From assembly GCF_001550095.1 (NCBI RefSeq), contig NZ_LRUC01000007.1, positions 1 through 64,000 on the forward strand: a stretch of 64,000 bases of DNA, in the 5' to 3' direction. Below the pieces are notes generated by a model, which made no database searches, was not told the DNA's origin, and saw only the letters and a program-made list of their open reading frames with translations. The position numbers and the translations under genes were made by a program. The stretch comes from Celeribacter ethanolicus (lineage in GTDB: Bacteria; Pseudomonadota; Alphaproteobacteria; Rhodobacterales; Rhodobacteraceae). Positions within the stretch are counted from its first letter, which is position 1. Each line of letters starts with the position of its first letter. Of the stretch, positions 17,247 to 28,258 are shown piece by piece.

Positions 17247-18023
17247 ATGGCCTATAAAACGCTTCTTATCGAGATCAAGGATAGTGTCGAACTGATCCGT
17301 CTGAACCGACCTGAGGCGCTCAATGCGCTCAATTCCGAATTGCTCTGCGAACTGGCCGATGCGCTGGGCAAGGCCGATCTCGATCCGAAAGTGCGTGCCA
17401 TCGTCATCACCGGCTCGGAAAAGGCTTTTGCGGCAGGCGCCGACATCAAGGAGATGTCGGAAAAGAGCTATGCCGATATGGCTTCCGAACGTCTCTTCGC
17501 CGAAGATGCCGACCGGATCGTGGCAACGCGCAAGCCGGTGATTGCCGCTGTGGCGGGTTATGCGCTGGGCGGGGGCTGCGAGTTGGCGATGATGTGCGAT
17601 TTCATCCTTGCGGCTGATAACGCGAAATTCGGCCAGCCGGAGATCAATCTTGGCATCATTCCGGGCATCGGCGGCACGCAGCGTCTGACGCGCTTCGTGG
17701 GCAAGTCGAAAGCGATGGAGATGATCCTGACCGGACGCTTCATGGAGGCCGAAGAGGCGGAGCGCTCCGGTCTCGTTTCCCGCGTCGTGCCTGCCAAGAA
17801 ACTGGTCGAGGAAGCACTCGCTGTGGCGGACAAGATCGCTGAGAAAAGCGCGATCTCCGTGGCGGCCGCGAAGGAGGCGGTGAACCGTTCTTATGAAATG
17901 ACCCTCGCCGAAGGTGTGCGGTTCGAACGCACCAGCTTCCAGGGTCTTTTTGCCACGGAAGACCAGAAAGAGGGTATGGCCGCCTTCATGGAAAAGCGCG
18001 CGCCGCAGTTCCGGGACAAGTAA
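17247..18023 (+). CDS. Enoyl-CoA hydratase (crotonase family)
   Basis: 258 residues, the normal length for a monofunctional crotonase. It contains the oxyanion-hole segments AGADIKEM and [12 protein letters not shown], and the two catalytic glutamates in GGCELA and [12 protein letters not shown], so it should hydrate 2-enoyl-CoA rather than being one of the diverged family members. Located between mutM and rpsT, an order shared by many Rhodobacterales. Pathway (beta-oxidation, phenylacetate or amino-acid breakdown) not determined. Confidence 0.92.
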   Translation: MAYKTLLIEIKDSVELIRLNRPEALNALNSELLCELADALGKADLDPKVRAIVITGSEKAFAAGADIKEMSEKSYADMASERLFAEDADRIVATRKPVIAAVAGYALGGGCELAMMCDFILAADNAKFGQPEINLGIIPGIGGTQRLTRFVGKSKAMEMILTGRFMEAEEAERSGLVSRVVPAKKLVEEALAVADKIAEKSAISVAAAKEAVNRSYEMTLAEGVRFERTSFQGLFATEDQKEGMAAFMEKRAPQFRDK

Positions 18024-18195
18024 GTCGACAGGTTTCGGTGAAAACGGGCTTTCCTTTTCGGCGATTCTCGACTAAAGGGACGCCTTACATGCGCGTGGAG
18101 CCCGCTTTAGGCTATGATTGACCGCCCTTCTCAAAGGGGTTCGGGGTCCGTTTGCGCAATCGACATTGTAACACGACCTCGAAGAGGAAAATCCC

Positions 18196-18459
18196 ATGGC
18201 GAATTCGCCCCAGTCCAAAAAACGCGCCCGTCAGGCCGTCCGTCGCACCGACGTCAACAAAGCCCGTCGTTCCCGCATCCGCACCTACCTGCGCAAAGTC
18301 GAGGAAGCCATCGCTTCCGGCGATCAGGCCGCTGCCAAAGCCGCTCTGCAGGCTGCTCAGCCGGAGCTGATGCGTGGCGTCACCAAAGGCGTGGTTCACA
18401 AGAACACCGCGTCCCGCAAAATGTCCCGCCTGTCTTCGCGCGTCAAAGCGCTCGGCTGA
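18196..18459 (+). CDS. rpsT: 30S ribosomal protein S20
   Basis: 87 residues, very basic, beginning [17 protein letters not shown] and ending [19 protein letters not shown], typical of S20, which binds 16S rRNA during early 30S assembly. A GAGGAAAATCCC sequence precedes the ATG. The upstream region (18024-18195) is long enough for its own promoter, and a strong terminator follows. Confidence 0.97.
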   Translation: MANSPQSKKRARQAVRRTDVNKARRSRIRTYLRKVEEAIASGDQAAAKAALQAAQPELMRGVTKGVVHKNTASRKMSRLSSRVKALG

Positions 18460-18484
18460 TATTTGCGAAGAATTGATGTGAAAA

Positions 18485-18507
18485 CGCGCCCTTTGGGCGC
18501 GTTTTTT
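18485..18507 (+). terminator. Rho-independent terminator of rpsT
   Basis: A perfect 7-bp stem CGCGCCC/GGGCGCG with a TTT loop and six T residues, 25 bases after the rpsT stop. Confidence 0.95.
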
Positions 18508-18510
18508 GCG

Positions 18511-19236
18511 TTTTGGCGAGGCCATCCGGGGGCGGTTGCGATGCGGCTCCGCAGCGAATCTTTCGCGGCGGCGGCGCCTAGCAAGACTCACCCGAGAGTG
18601 ACAATCGCCTCGCTCAAATCTTTCTCGAAGAGACGCAATCTGAGGCATATGCGCCACGGCTTTCTCAGCGCTTATTGAGCTTTTTGGATTCGGTTTCGGT
18701 AAAGACAGAGTCAAGCGCGAAGTTCGATTGCGACTCCGTCGAAGGGGTTGCTAGCTTGCCCATGCGATTCACGTCGTCTTGGGGGGACATTCAGGATCGT
18801 GTCGCGGAAGAGCGATAGGTGTTTGCCGGAGAGAAGAACATTCTTTCCGACACGTTTCCTTTGCCAACGCGCATGGTTTTGAAACCATTTTCGGATAGGG
18901 GTATCCGGGAAACGGTTGTCCGAAGAGTTCTGTGCCTTTGCACGGGGCTTTCCGGTCTGTCCATATAACCCGTGTCGCCGCCAATGTGCCTGTCTCCGTG
19001 GGGTGTGAGGTTCCCACAGGTTGAAGGGTACATGAGGCGTTCGGCACATCACCATTCTGGCCGGGTCGGCCGCAACCGCGACTTTGTGAGGGTGTCGCGG
19101 GGTCGACCGTATTTCGGCCTGCGTGGCGACAAGACGACCCGAGGCGCAAGAGCCGTGGGCGTTGCGGGCAACCGCAATTCCCCATGCCGGATCAAAACCG
19201 GCATAGATAAAAACGATAATGGGTCGAAAAGAGAAA
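18511..19236. other. Long gene-free region upstream of dnaA
   Basis: About 700 bases between the rpsT terminator and dnaA without a supportable gene. I looked for DnaA boxes (TTATNCACA) and saw none that match well; GTTCCCACA near 19014 matches only 6 of 9. It most likely holds the dnaA promoter and a long leader; an origin here is not supported. Confidence 0.5.
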
Positions 19237-20607
19237 ATGAAAAACGATACGTGGGGACGTGTTAAGGAACAACTTCTTGAGTCTGTGGGGCGCAGCAATT
19301 ACGCGAACTGGATCGAGCCGCTGGAACTGAGGAAAGTCGACAACGGGGTTGCCGTATTTTCCGTGCCGACGAGTTTCATGGCAAACTGGGTGTCCCGCAA
19401 TTTCGCCGATACCATCCTGACCCATCTCAAGGCGGCGAACGCGCCTGCGTCCCGCGTCGAGTTCAAGGTTGAGCCGCATCAGAGCCAGACTGTCACGCCT
19501 GTCGACACCGCGCCCGTTGCGCATGAGCCGACTCCGGTGACGGTTCAGGAGACGCCTGCCGCCGATCTGCCCGGCGCGCCGCTCGATCCGCGCTTTACCT
19601 TCGACAATTTCGTCGTCGGCAAGCCGAACGAACTGGCCCATGCCGCCGCGCGCCGTGTGGCCGAGGGCGGTCCGGTGACCTTCAATCCGCTGTTTCTCTA
19701 TGGCGGTGTCGGCCTCGGGAAGACCCACCTGATGCACGCCATCGCCCATGAGATCCGGGTGCGCGATCCGAAGTTGCGTGTGCTTTATCTCTCTGCCGAA
19801 CAGTTCATGTACCGCTTCGTTCAGGCGCTGCGCGATCGTCAGATGATCGACTTCAAACAGATCTTCCGGTCTGTCGATGTGCTCATGGTCGATGACGTGC
19901 AATTCATTGCCGGCAAGGACAGCACGCAGGAAGAGTTTTTCCATACGTTCAACGCCCTCGTGGATCAGAACAAGCAGATCATCATCTCCGCCGACCGCGC
20001 GCCGGGCGAGATTCAGGGCCTTGAGGACCGGATCAAATCGCGTCTGCAATGCGGTCTCGTCGTCGATCTGCACCCGACCGATTACGAATTGCGTCTCGGT
20101 ATTTTGCAGACCAAGGCCGAAGGCTATCGTGCGCAATATCCCGATCTGAAATTCGCCGACGGGGTGCTGGAATTCCTCGCGCATCGCATTTCGACCAACG
20201 TGCGGGTGCTCGAAGGGGCCTTGATGCGTCTCTTCGCCTTCGCCTCGCTCGTGGGGCGCGAAATCACGCTGGACCTGACGCAGGAATGTCTGTCCGACAT
20301 CCTCAAGGCCTCCGAGCGCAAGGTTACGGTCGAGGAGATCCAGCGCAAGGTCTCCGAACATTACGCCATTCGTCTCTCCGATATGATCGGACCGAAACGG
20401 GTGCGATCCATCGCCCGCCCGCGTCAGGTCGCCATGTATCTGGCGAAACACATGACCACGCGGTCCCTGCCGGAGATCGGGCGTCGCTTCGGCGGTCGAG
20501 ACCACACCACCGTCATGCACGGGGTGCGCCGGATCGAGGAGCTCAAGGCCACAGACAGCCAGATCGCCGACGATCTGGAAATGCTGCGCCGCACGCTCGA
20601 GGCGTAA
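19237..20607 (+). CDS. dnaA: Chromosomal replication initiator DnaA
   Basis: 456 residues from ATG 19237 (MKNDTWGRVKEQLL), preferred over ATG 19219 because family members in this order begin xxDDTWGRVKEQLL and an AAAAGAG site precedes it. Domain I (1-85) has WIEPLEL; the AAA+ domain III carries Walker A GGVGLGKTH and Walker B VLMVDDVQFI; domain IV ends with the DNA-binding signature GRDHTTVMHGV. It opens the origin in its ATP form and loads the helicase. dnaN follows after 171 bases. Confidence 0.98.
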   Translation: MKNDTWGRVKEQLLESVGRSNYANWIEPLELRKVDNGVAVFSVPTSFMANWVSRNFADTILTHLKAANAPASRVEFKVEPHQSQTVTPVDTAPVAHEPTPVTVQETPAADLPGAPLDPRFTFDNFVVGKPNELAHAAARRVAEGGPVTFNPLFLYGGVGLGKTHLMHAIAHEIRVRDPKLRVLYLSAEQFMYRFVQALRDRQMIDFKQIFRSVDVLMVDDVQFIAGKDSTQEEFFHTFNALVDQNKQIIISADRAPGEIQGLEDRIKSRLQCGLVVDLHPTDYELRLGILQTKAEGYRAQYPDLKFADGVLEFLAHRISTNVRVLEGALMRLFAFASLVGREITLDLTQECLSDILKASERKVTVEEIQRKVSEHYAIRLSDMIGPKRVRSIARPRQVAMYLAKHMTTRSLPEIGRRFGGRDHTTVMHGVRRIEELKATDSQIADDLEMLRRTLEA

Positions 20608-20778
20608 GGCCCAACCTGAGTCAAATGCGCTGCACCGCCGTGACAATCGTCTCCGGCGGTGTCTGCGTCTCTTGACCTTCCGAACCGGACGCAACACAGT
20701 CTGGGCAAACAAACTATTGCACCCGGCGATGGATCGTTTACCTTCATCGCCCCGGGCTTTGAAACACGCGAGGGTGGT

Positions 20779-21897
20779 ATGAAAATCAGCATCGAACGCG
20801 GCACGCTTTTGAAAGCGGTCGGTCAGGCGCAATCCGTGGTCGAGCGCCGCAACACGATCCCGATCCTCGCCAATGTTCTGATCGAGGCCGAGGGCGACAC
20901 CGTGTCCTTCCGCGCCACCGATCTCGACATCGAGGTGGTGGACAAATGCGCCGCCATGGTCGAACGCGCAGGCGCCACCACGGTCTCCGCCGTGACGCTG
21001 CATGAGATCGTGCGCAAGCTGCCGGACGGCGCCATGGTTCAGCTCACCGACGACAGCACGACGGGCCGTCTGACGGTTGAGGCCGGGCGGTCGAACTTCT
21101 CGCTCGCGACGCTTCCGAAAGAGGACTTCCCTGTGATGGCCTCCGCTGAATACGACAGCAATTTCGCCGTCCCCGCGCCGGTGCTCCGCCGTCTCTTCGA
21201 CAAGTCGAAATTCGCCATTTCGACCGAGGAAACCCGCTATTACCTGAACGGTGTCTACATGCATGTCGCCGACAGCGAGAACGGCCGTGCGCTGCGCTGT
21301 GTCGCGACCGACGGTCACCGTCTCGCCCGCATCGACGCGACCCTGCCGCCCGAGGCCGCCGATATGCCCGGCGTGATCGTGCCGCGCAAAACCGTGGGTG
21401 AGCTGCGCAAGCTTCTCGACGATGACGACATGACGATCGCTGTCTCCGTGTCCGAGGCGAAAGTGCGCTTTGCGACCCCCGAGATCACCCTCACCTCGAA
21501 AGTCATCGACGGCACTTTCCCGGACTACTCCCGCGTGATCCCGGTCGGCAACACTCGCAAGCTCGAAGTGGACGCCGCCGAATTCGCCAAGGCCGTGGAT
21601 CGTGTGGCCACCGTGTCTTCCGAACGCTCGCGTGCGGTGAAGCTGACGCTGGAAGACGACAAGCTGACGCTTTCCGTCAACGCGCCCGACAGCGGTGCCG
21701 CCGAGGAAGAGCTGGCCGTCGCCTATAATGACGAACGTCTGGAGATCGGGTTCAACGCGAAATACCTGTTGGAGATTGCCTCTCAGGTGGATCGCGAAAA
21801 CGCCGTCTTCCTGTTCAATTCCTCGGGCGATCCGACCCTGATGCGCGAAGGCAATGACACCTCCGCCGTCTACGTCGTCATGCCGATGCGCGTGTGA
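20779..21897 (+). CDS. dnaN: DNA polymerase III beta subunit (sliding clamp)
   Basis: 372 residues from ATG 20779 (MKISIERGTLLKAVGQAQSVVE) with GAGGGTGG upstream; the frame extends 5' to 20659 but that part is not family-like. Three clamp domains are evident, with TLPKEDFP, GVIVPRKTVGELRKLL, SKVIDGTFPDYSRVIP and the C-terminal YVVMPMRV. It is the ring-shaped processivity clamp of replication. recF starts 35 bases downstream, probably in the same transcript. Confidence 0.97.
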   Translation: MKISIERGTLLKAVGQAQSVVERRNTIPILANVLIEAEGDTVSFRATDLDIEVVDKCAAMVERAGATTVSAVTLHEIVRKLPDGAMVQLTDDSTTGRLTVEAGRSNFSLATLPKEDFPVMASAEYDSNFAVPAPVLRRLFDKSKFAISTEETRYYLNGVYMHVADSENGRALRCVATDGHRLARIDATLPPEAADMPGVIVPRKTVGELRKLLDDDDMTIAVSVSEAKVRFATPEITLTSKVIDGTFPDYSRVIPVGNTRKLEVDAAEFAKAVDRVATVSSERSRAVKLTLEDDKLTLSVNAPDSGAAEEELAVAYNDERLEIGFNAKYLLEIASQVDRENAVFLFNSSGDPTLMREGNDTSAVYVVMPMRV

Positions 21898-21931
21898 GTA
21901 TTTTTCCAGCAAAGGAAACGAGTGAGGCGCG

Positions 21932-23047
21932 ATGGGCGGCCTGTTCATAGAAGAGCTAAGCCTGTCGCATTTCCGCTCCCACAAGGCCGCGCGTCTCGAA
22001 CTGGACGGGCGGCCTGTCGCCATTTGGGGGCCGAATGGCGCGGGCAAGACGAATATTCTCGAAGCGGTGTCTTTGTTGTCTCCGGGGCGGGGGCTGCGGC
22101 GCGCCAGTCCCGATGAGATCGCGCGCAAACCCGAAGGTTTCGGTTGGAAGATCCGTGCCGATCTACACTCCCTGCACCAGTTTCACGAGGTTGAAACCTG
22201 GGCCGAACCGGGCAATTCGCGCAATGTGAAGATCGACGGTAAGGCGGCGGCGCAGGTGGCGCTTGGGCGGATCGCGCGGGTGGTTTGGCTCATTCCGGCG
22301 ATGGACCGGCTTTGGATCGAAGGGGCCGAAGGGCGGCGGCGGTTTCTGGATCGCATGGTGATGTCCTTTGAGCCGCGTCATGCCGAGGCGGTTTTGGCCT
22401 ATGAAAAGGCGATGCGGGAGCGCAACCGCCTGCTCAAGGATATGGTGCGGGATGCCCATTGGTATGGCGCGCTCGAGGCACAGATGGCCGAACATGGTGC
22501 GGCGATCATGGCGCATCGGATTGCGACGCTGACGCGATTGGCGGAGGCACAGGAGGGTGCGGAAACCGCGTTTCCCGCCGCAGAGCTAAGCCTGAAAGCC
22601 TCCGACGATATGGACTTGCCGGCGGAACAGGAGGCGCTTCTCTCGGCATTTCGAGAGGGTCGCCCGCGCGATCTGGCAGCAGGTCGCACGTTGATCGGTC
22701 CACACCGCGCCGACTTGGGGGCGATTTACACGGCCAAAGGTGTACCAGCAGATCAGTGCTCGACCGGAGAGCAAAAGGCGCTTCTGATCTCGCTCATCCT
22801 TGCAAATGGCCGCGCATTGGCGGAAGACTTCGGAGCTGCGCCGATCTTTTTGCTGGACGAGGTCGCGGCCCATCTCGATGCCTCCCGGCGCGCCGCGCTT
22901 TATGACGAGATTTGCGCCTTGGGGGCACAGGCCTTTATGACCGGGACGGGCCCCGAATTGTTCGCCGAACTCGGCACGCGCGCGATGCAGATCGAAGTGC
23001 GGGAAGACGCGGGTCTTTCCCTGATTGACGAAAGGATACCCGGATGA
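21932..23047 (+). CDS. recF: RecF DNA replication/repair protein
   Basis: 371 residues with the SMC-like ATPase Walker A GPNGAGKTNILEA near residue 32, the signature CSTGEQKALLISLIL (about 280) and Walker B PIFLLDEVAAHLD. RecF loads RecA at gaps together with RecO and RecR. It sits in the conserved dnaA-dnaN-recF order. Its stop codon overlaps the ATG of the next gene by four bases (ATGA). Confidence 0.95.
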   Translation: MGGLFIEELSLSHFRSHKAARLELDGRPVAIWGPNGAGKTNILEAVSLLSPGRGLRRASPDEIARKPEGFGWKIRADLHSLHQFHEVETWAEPGNSRNVKIDGKAAAQVALGRIARVVWLIPAMDRLWIEGAEGRRRFLDRMVMSFEPRHAEAVLAYEKAMRERNRLLKDMVRDAHWYGALEAQMAEHGAAIMAHRIATLTRLAEAQEGAETAFPAAELSLKASDDMDLPAEQEALLSAFREGRPRDLAAGRTLIGPHRADLGAIYTAKGVPADQCSTGEQKALLISLILANGRALAEDFGAAPIFLLDEVAAHLDASRRAALYDEICALGAQAFMTGTGPELFAELGTRAMQIEVREDAGLSLIDERIPG

Positions 23048-23490
23048 CGCCGCAACGTGTGACGCTGATCACTCTTGGTGTGGACGATATGGCGCGCGCC
23101 CGTGCCTTTTATGCGGCTCTGGGCTGGGAGATGCATCCGCGCTCACAAGATGAGATGACCGTCTATCAGGCGAACGGGTTTGCGCTTGGCCTTTTCGGGC
23201 GGGAAGCTCTGGCCGAGGATCAGGCCCGCCCTGGTGTGCCGCTTGGCACAGGGGCGATGACACTGGCTCAGAATTTTCCGTCGGAAGCGGAGGTTGACGA
23301 CGCTTTCGCGCGGGCCGAGGCGGCGGGCGCAACCGTATTGAAACGCCCTGAAAAGGTGTTCTGGGGCGGATATTCCGGCTATTATGCCGACCCTGACGGG
23401 CATGTCTGGGAACTGGCTTACAATCCCTTTTGGCCGCTTGAGGCGAACGGGAATCTGACGCTGCCTGATCCTGAGAAAGACCCCGAATGA
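23044..23490 (+). CDS. VOC (glyoxalase/bleomycin-resistance fold) family protein
   Basis: 148 residues with two beta-alpha-beta-beta-beta modules: RVTLITLGVDDMARARAFYAALGW at the start, and the closing YSGYYADPDGHVWELAYNPFW with the typical metal-ligand Glu in WEL. Substrate unknown. It overlaps both recF and the following transporter by four bases, so it is co-translated with them. Confidence 0.85.
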   Translation: MTPQRVTLITLGVDDMARARAFYAALGWEMHPRSQDEMTVYQANGFALGLFGREALAEDQARPGVPLGTGAMTLAQNFPSEAEVDDAFARAEAAGATVLKRPEKVFWGGYSGYYADPDGHVWELAYNPFWPLEANGNLTLPDPEKDPE

Positions 23491-24107
23491 CCATCACCCC
23501 CGGCGATCTCGGGCTTTATGCCTTTGCGCTTTTGATCCTCTTCCTGACCCCCGGTCCCGTCTGGCTCGCCATGCTCGCGCGCTCGCTTTCGGGCGGGTTC
23601 CATGCCGCTTGGCCCCTCGCACTTGGCGTGGTGATTGGCGATTTCCTCTGGTCGCTTCTGGCCATTCTGGGCGTGAGTTGGATCATCTCCGAATTCGCGA
23701 GTTTTCTCATCGTCATGCGTTGGATCGCTGTGGTGATGTTCATCGGGATGGGGGCTTTGCTGATCCGCCACGCCGACAAGCAAATCGCCGCTGACAGCCG
23801 TCTGACGCGCCCCGGCATGTGGGCCGGGTTCGTTGCGGGGCTGATCTGTATCCTCGGCAACCCGAAAGCGATCCTGTTCTACATGGGCTTTCTGCCAGGG
23901 TTCTTCGATCTCTCGGTTCTGACGGTCCCCGACATCGCCGCGATCTGTACGATTTCCGCTGTGATCCCGCTGGTCGGCAACCTGATCCTCGGCGCGTCCG
24001 TCGGTGCGGTGCGCAAGATCATGACCTCGCCCAGGGCGCTCAGACGTATGAACATTTCCGCGGGTAGCCTGCTGATTTTCGTGGGCCTGATCCTGCCCTT
24101 CGTCTGA
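23487..24107 (+). CDS. LysE-family translocator
   Basis: 206 residues, highly hydrophobic with about six membrane helices. The LysE/RhtB signature is visible: LFLTPGPVWLAML near residue 20, then LGVVIGDFLWSLLAILG and GFVAGLICILGNPKAILFYMGFLP. Such proteins export amino acids or related small molecules. Start overlaps the VOC gene stop. It separates recF from gyrB. Confidence 0.88.
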   Translation: MTITPGDLGLYAFALLILFLTPGPVWLAMLARSLSGGFHAAWPLALGVVIGDFLWSLLAILGVSWIISEFASFLIVMRWIAVVMFIGMGALLIRHADKQIAADSRLTRPGMWAGFVAGLICILGNPKAILFYMGFLPGFFDLSVLTVPDIAAICTISAVIPLVGNLILGASVGAVRKIMTSPRALRRMNISAGSLLIFVGLILPFV

Positions 24108-24151
24108 TTGCGGAAACCTGCCTTTTCCCGGTCTTTTTCCGTGTCAATTGC

Positions 24152-24180
24152 GTGACATCCCGGGTGTGCTCGCGTATAAA
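24152..24180 (+). promoter_or_regulatory. Probable sigma-70 type promoter of gyrB
   Basis: GTGACA (24152-24157) and TATAAA (24175-24180) are spaced by 17 bases, 29 bases before the gyrB ATG. Seen by eye only. Confidence 0.4.
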
Positions 24181-24184
24181 ATAA

Positions 24185-26644
<2,460 letters not shown>

Positions 26645-26651
26645 CGGTTTA

Positions 26652-26675
26652 CGGGAGAGGTTCAGGCCTCTCCCG
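26652..26675. terminator. Bidirectional terminator between gyrB and the convergent methyltransferase gene
   Basis: A perfect 9-bp stem (26652-26660 with 26667-26675) with a six-base loop, between convergent genes. T-rich tracts on either side are weak, so efficiency is uncertain. Confidence 0.6.
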
Positions 26676-26680
26676 TCATT

Positions 26681-27574
26681 CTATTGTGCGACGAGGACGG
26701 CGGTGATGGCGTTGACGGCCAGTTCGTCGAGATCGTGGTGCACATTCAGTTCCGGCATGGCCTTCAAAATGCCGAATCCGACCCCGGTCAGGTGCTCCCG
26801 GTAATAGGCGAGGCGGAATCCGTTCTCGGCAAAGAAGATGTCGCGATAGAGCGACAGCGGGTGGCGGTTGACCGTGTAATAGGCGTCTTCGCGCCCGGTG
26901 AATTCCGCCACGACCTCTTCGCGGAACAGGTGGTGCATGAAGGGCAGGTTGATTTCTCGCGTCAGATGCGGACCGTTCGCGGCATTGAACTGCGGGCCGA
27001 AAGTGGTGCAAAAGACACCTCCCGGCCGGAGCACCCGGGCGATTTCGGAGATTGCTTTTTCCGGGCGGGTGACGTGCTCCAACACATTGAAGCTACATGA
27101 AAAATCAAAGGTATCCTGCTCAAAGGGCATGTCTTCGACAGAGGCCTTGATCAGATCCATTCCCTGTTCTCTTGCGGGGAAATGCTGGTCGTCCAGATCA
27201 ATCCCCGTATAGGCGTGAATCCCGGCCTGTCGGATCGGCCCATGGTTTTCCGCCCGGGCACACCCGACATCGAGCGCCGAGGTAAACGGAATCCCGGCAT
27301 GGGCTTCGGCCAGTTTGATCGCCCGTTCCACCCGACGCTCCGAACGCTTGCGCAAGGTTTCGGCGTCGTATTTCAACCCGCCGCGCGGCGGCAGGACCGC
27401 GTGGATCTGACGCAGGATGCCGATGTCACGGCCCTGCTGCAACAAGGCCACGATCTGCTCCTCTTCGGGACTGAGCGTGACCGTGTCGAGGCTACGACGC
27501 ACAACGTCGGAAATATCATGAACGCGGGGGTCGAGTTTGCGGGGTTTCTCAAACACGACAGAAGCTTTCTGCAA
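26681..27574 (-). CDS. Class I SAM-dependent methyltransferase
   Basis: Up to 297 residues; the first codon is TTG at 27574, and a GTG at 27556 is an alternative. Neither has a good ribosome binding site. Motif I TSALDVGCARAENHG and the post-motif SCSFNVLEHVTRPEKAISEIARVLRPGGVFC define a Methyltransf_11 type enzyme. The N-terminal ~90 residues are helical and not recognised. It lies 12 bases after the polysaccharide-export ATPase gene, so it may methylate a glycan, perhaps as a chain terminator. That role is inferred from context. Confidence 0.75.
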   Translation of the reverse strand: MQKASVVFEKPRKLDPRVHDISDVVRRSLDTVTLSPEEEQIVALLQQGRDIGILRQIHAVLPPRGGLKYDAETLRKRSERRVERAIKLAEAHAGIPFTSALDVGCARAENHGPIRQAGIHAYTGIDLDDQHFPAREQGMDLIKASVEDMPFEQDTFDFSCSFNVLEHVTRPEKAISEIARVLRPGGVFCTTFGPQFNAANGPHLTREINLPFMHHLFREEVVAEFTGREDAYYTVNRHPLSLYRDIFFAENGFRLAYYREHLTGVGFGILKAMPELNVHHDLDELAVNAITAVLVAQ

Positions 27575-27586
27575 GAATGGAAAAGG

Positions 27587-28255
27587 TCATTCGTCCTCCT
27601 GTGAACCAAGGATGTCGTGATGAAGCGCGATGGCGTCCTCGAGGTCTTCGAAATAATGCAGTTGCCCCTCATGAAGCACCGCGCCGGAGGTACAGAAGAG
27701 CCTGAGCTGCGGCACCGAGTGTGTGACCACGATGGCGCCCGCGTGTTTCATGCGTTCCTGAAAGTAATGTCGACTCTTCACTTTGAAACTGGCGTCGCCC
27801 ACCGCCGTGACCTCATCCACCAGATAGGTGTCGAAGGGAATGCCGATGGAGATCGCAAAAGCGAGACGCGCGCGCATCCCCGAGGAATAGTGCCGCACCG
27901 CGACGTGGAAATGCCCGCCGAGTTCCGAGAATTCCCTGGTGAAATGCAAAAGCGACTCGGTGTCGACGCCGTAGGCACGGGCCACGAATTTCGTGTTCTG
28001 CGCCCCCGTCAGATTGCGGTGAAACGATCCGGCAAAGCCCACGGGCCATGAGATGCTGCCGGTTGTCTGAATCTCGCCACTGTCCGGGCTGGTCTTGCCG
28101 CCGATCATCTTCAGCAAGGTGGATTTCCCCGCGCCGTTCCGGCCAAGAAGCCCGATCGAGGTCTTGCCCGGCAGCGTCAGGTTCACGCGATCGAGGATCA
28201 CCTTTTTGCCATCGGGTGTGGCGAAGGATTTGCTGACGTCGACAAACCGGATCAT
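27587..28255 (-). CDS. kpsT: ABC polysaccharide exporter ATPase (KpsT/Wzt type)
   Basis: 222 residues, the short KpsT length without a carbohydrate-binding tail. Walker A GRNGAGKSTLLKMIGG near residue 38, signature HYSSGMRARLAFAI and Walker B TYLVDEVTAVGD are typical of capsule exporters, where EVTAVGD replaces the usual DEP. It powers export of a lipid-linked glycan through the KpsM-type permease. Encoded three bases upstream of the methyltransferase side and four bases after the kpsE-like gene; its likely permease is 5 kb away at 33046. Confidence 0.88.
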   Translation of the reverse strand: MIRFVDVSKSFATPDGKKVILDRVNLTLPGKTSIGLLGRNGAGKSTLLKMIGGKTSPDSGEIQTTGSISWPVGFAGSFHRNLTGAQNTKFVARAYGVDTESLLHFTREFSELGGHFHVAVRHYSSGMRARLAFAISIGIPFDTYLVDEVTAVGDASFKVKSRHYFQERMKHAGAIVVTHSVPQLRLFCTSGAVLHEGQLHYFEDLEDAIALHHDILGSQEDE

Positions 28256-28258
28256 GGA

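Noticed and set aside
18985-19050. Possible DnaA box (GTTCCCACA near 19014) as an origin signal
   Set aside because: Only 6 of 9 positions match and there is no cluster of sites or AT-rich unwinding element.
19192-22128. A 978-codon open frame antisense to dnaA and dnaN
   Set aside because: It is the antisense shadow of two certain genes in high-GC DNA; the protein is His/Arg-rich without domains.
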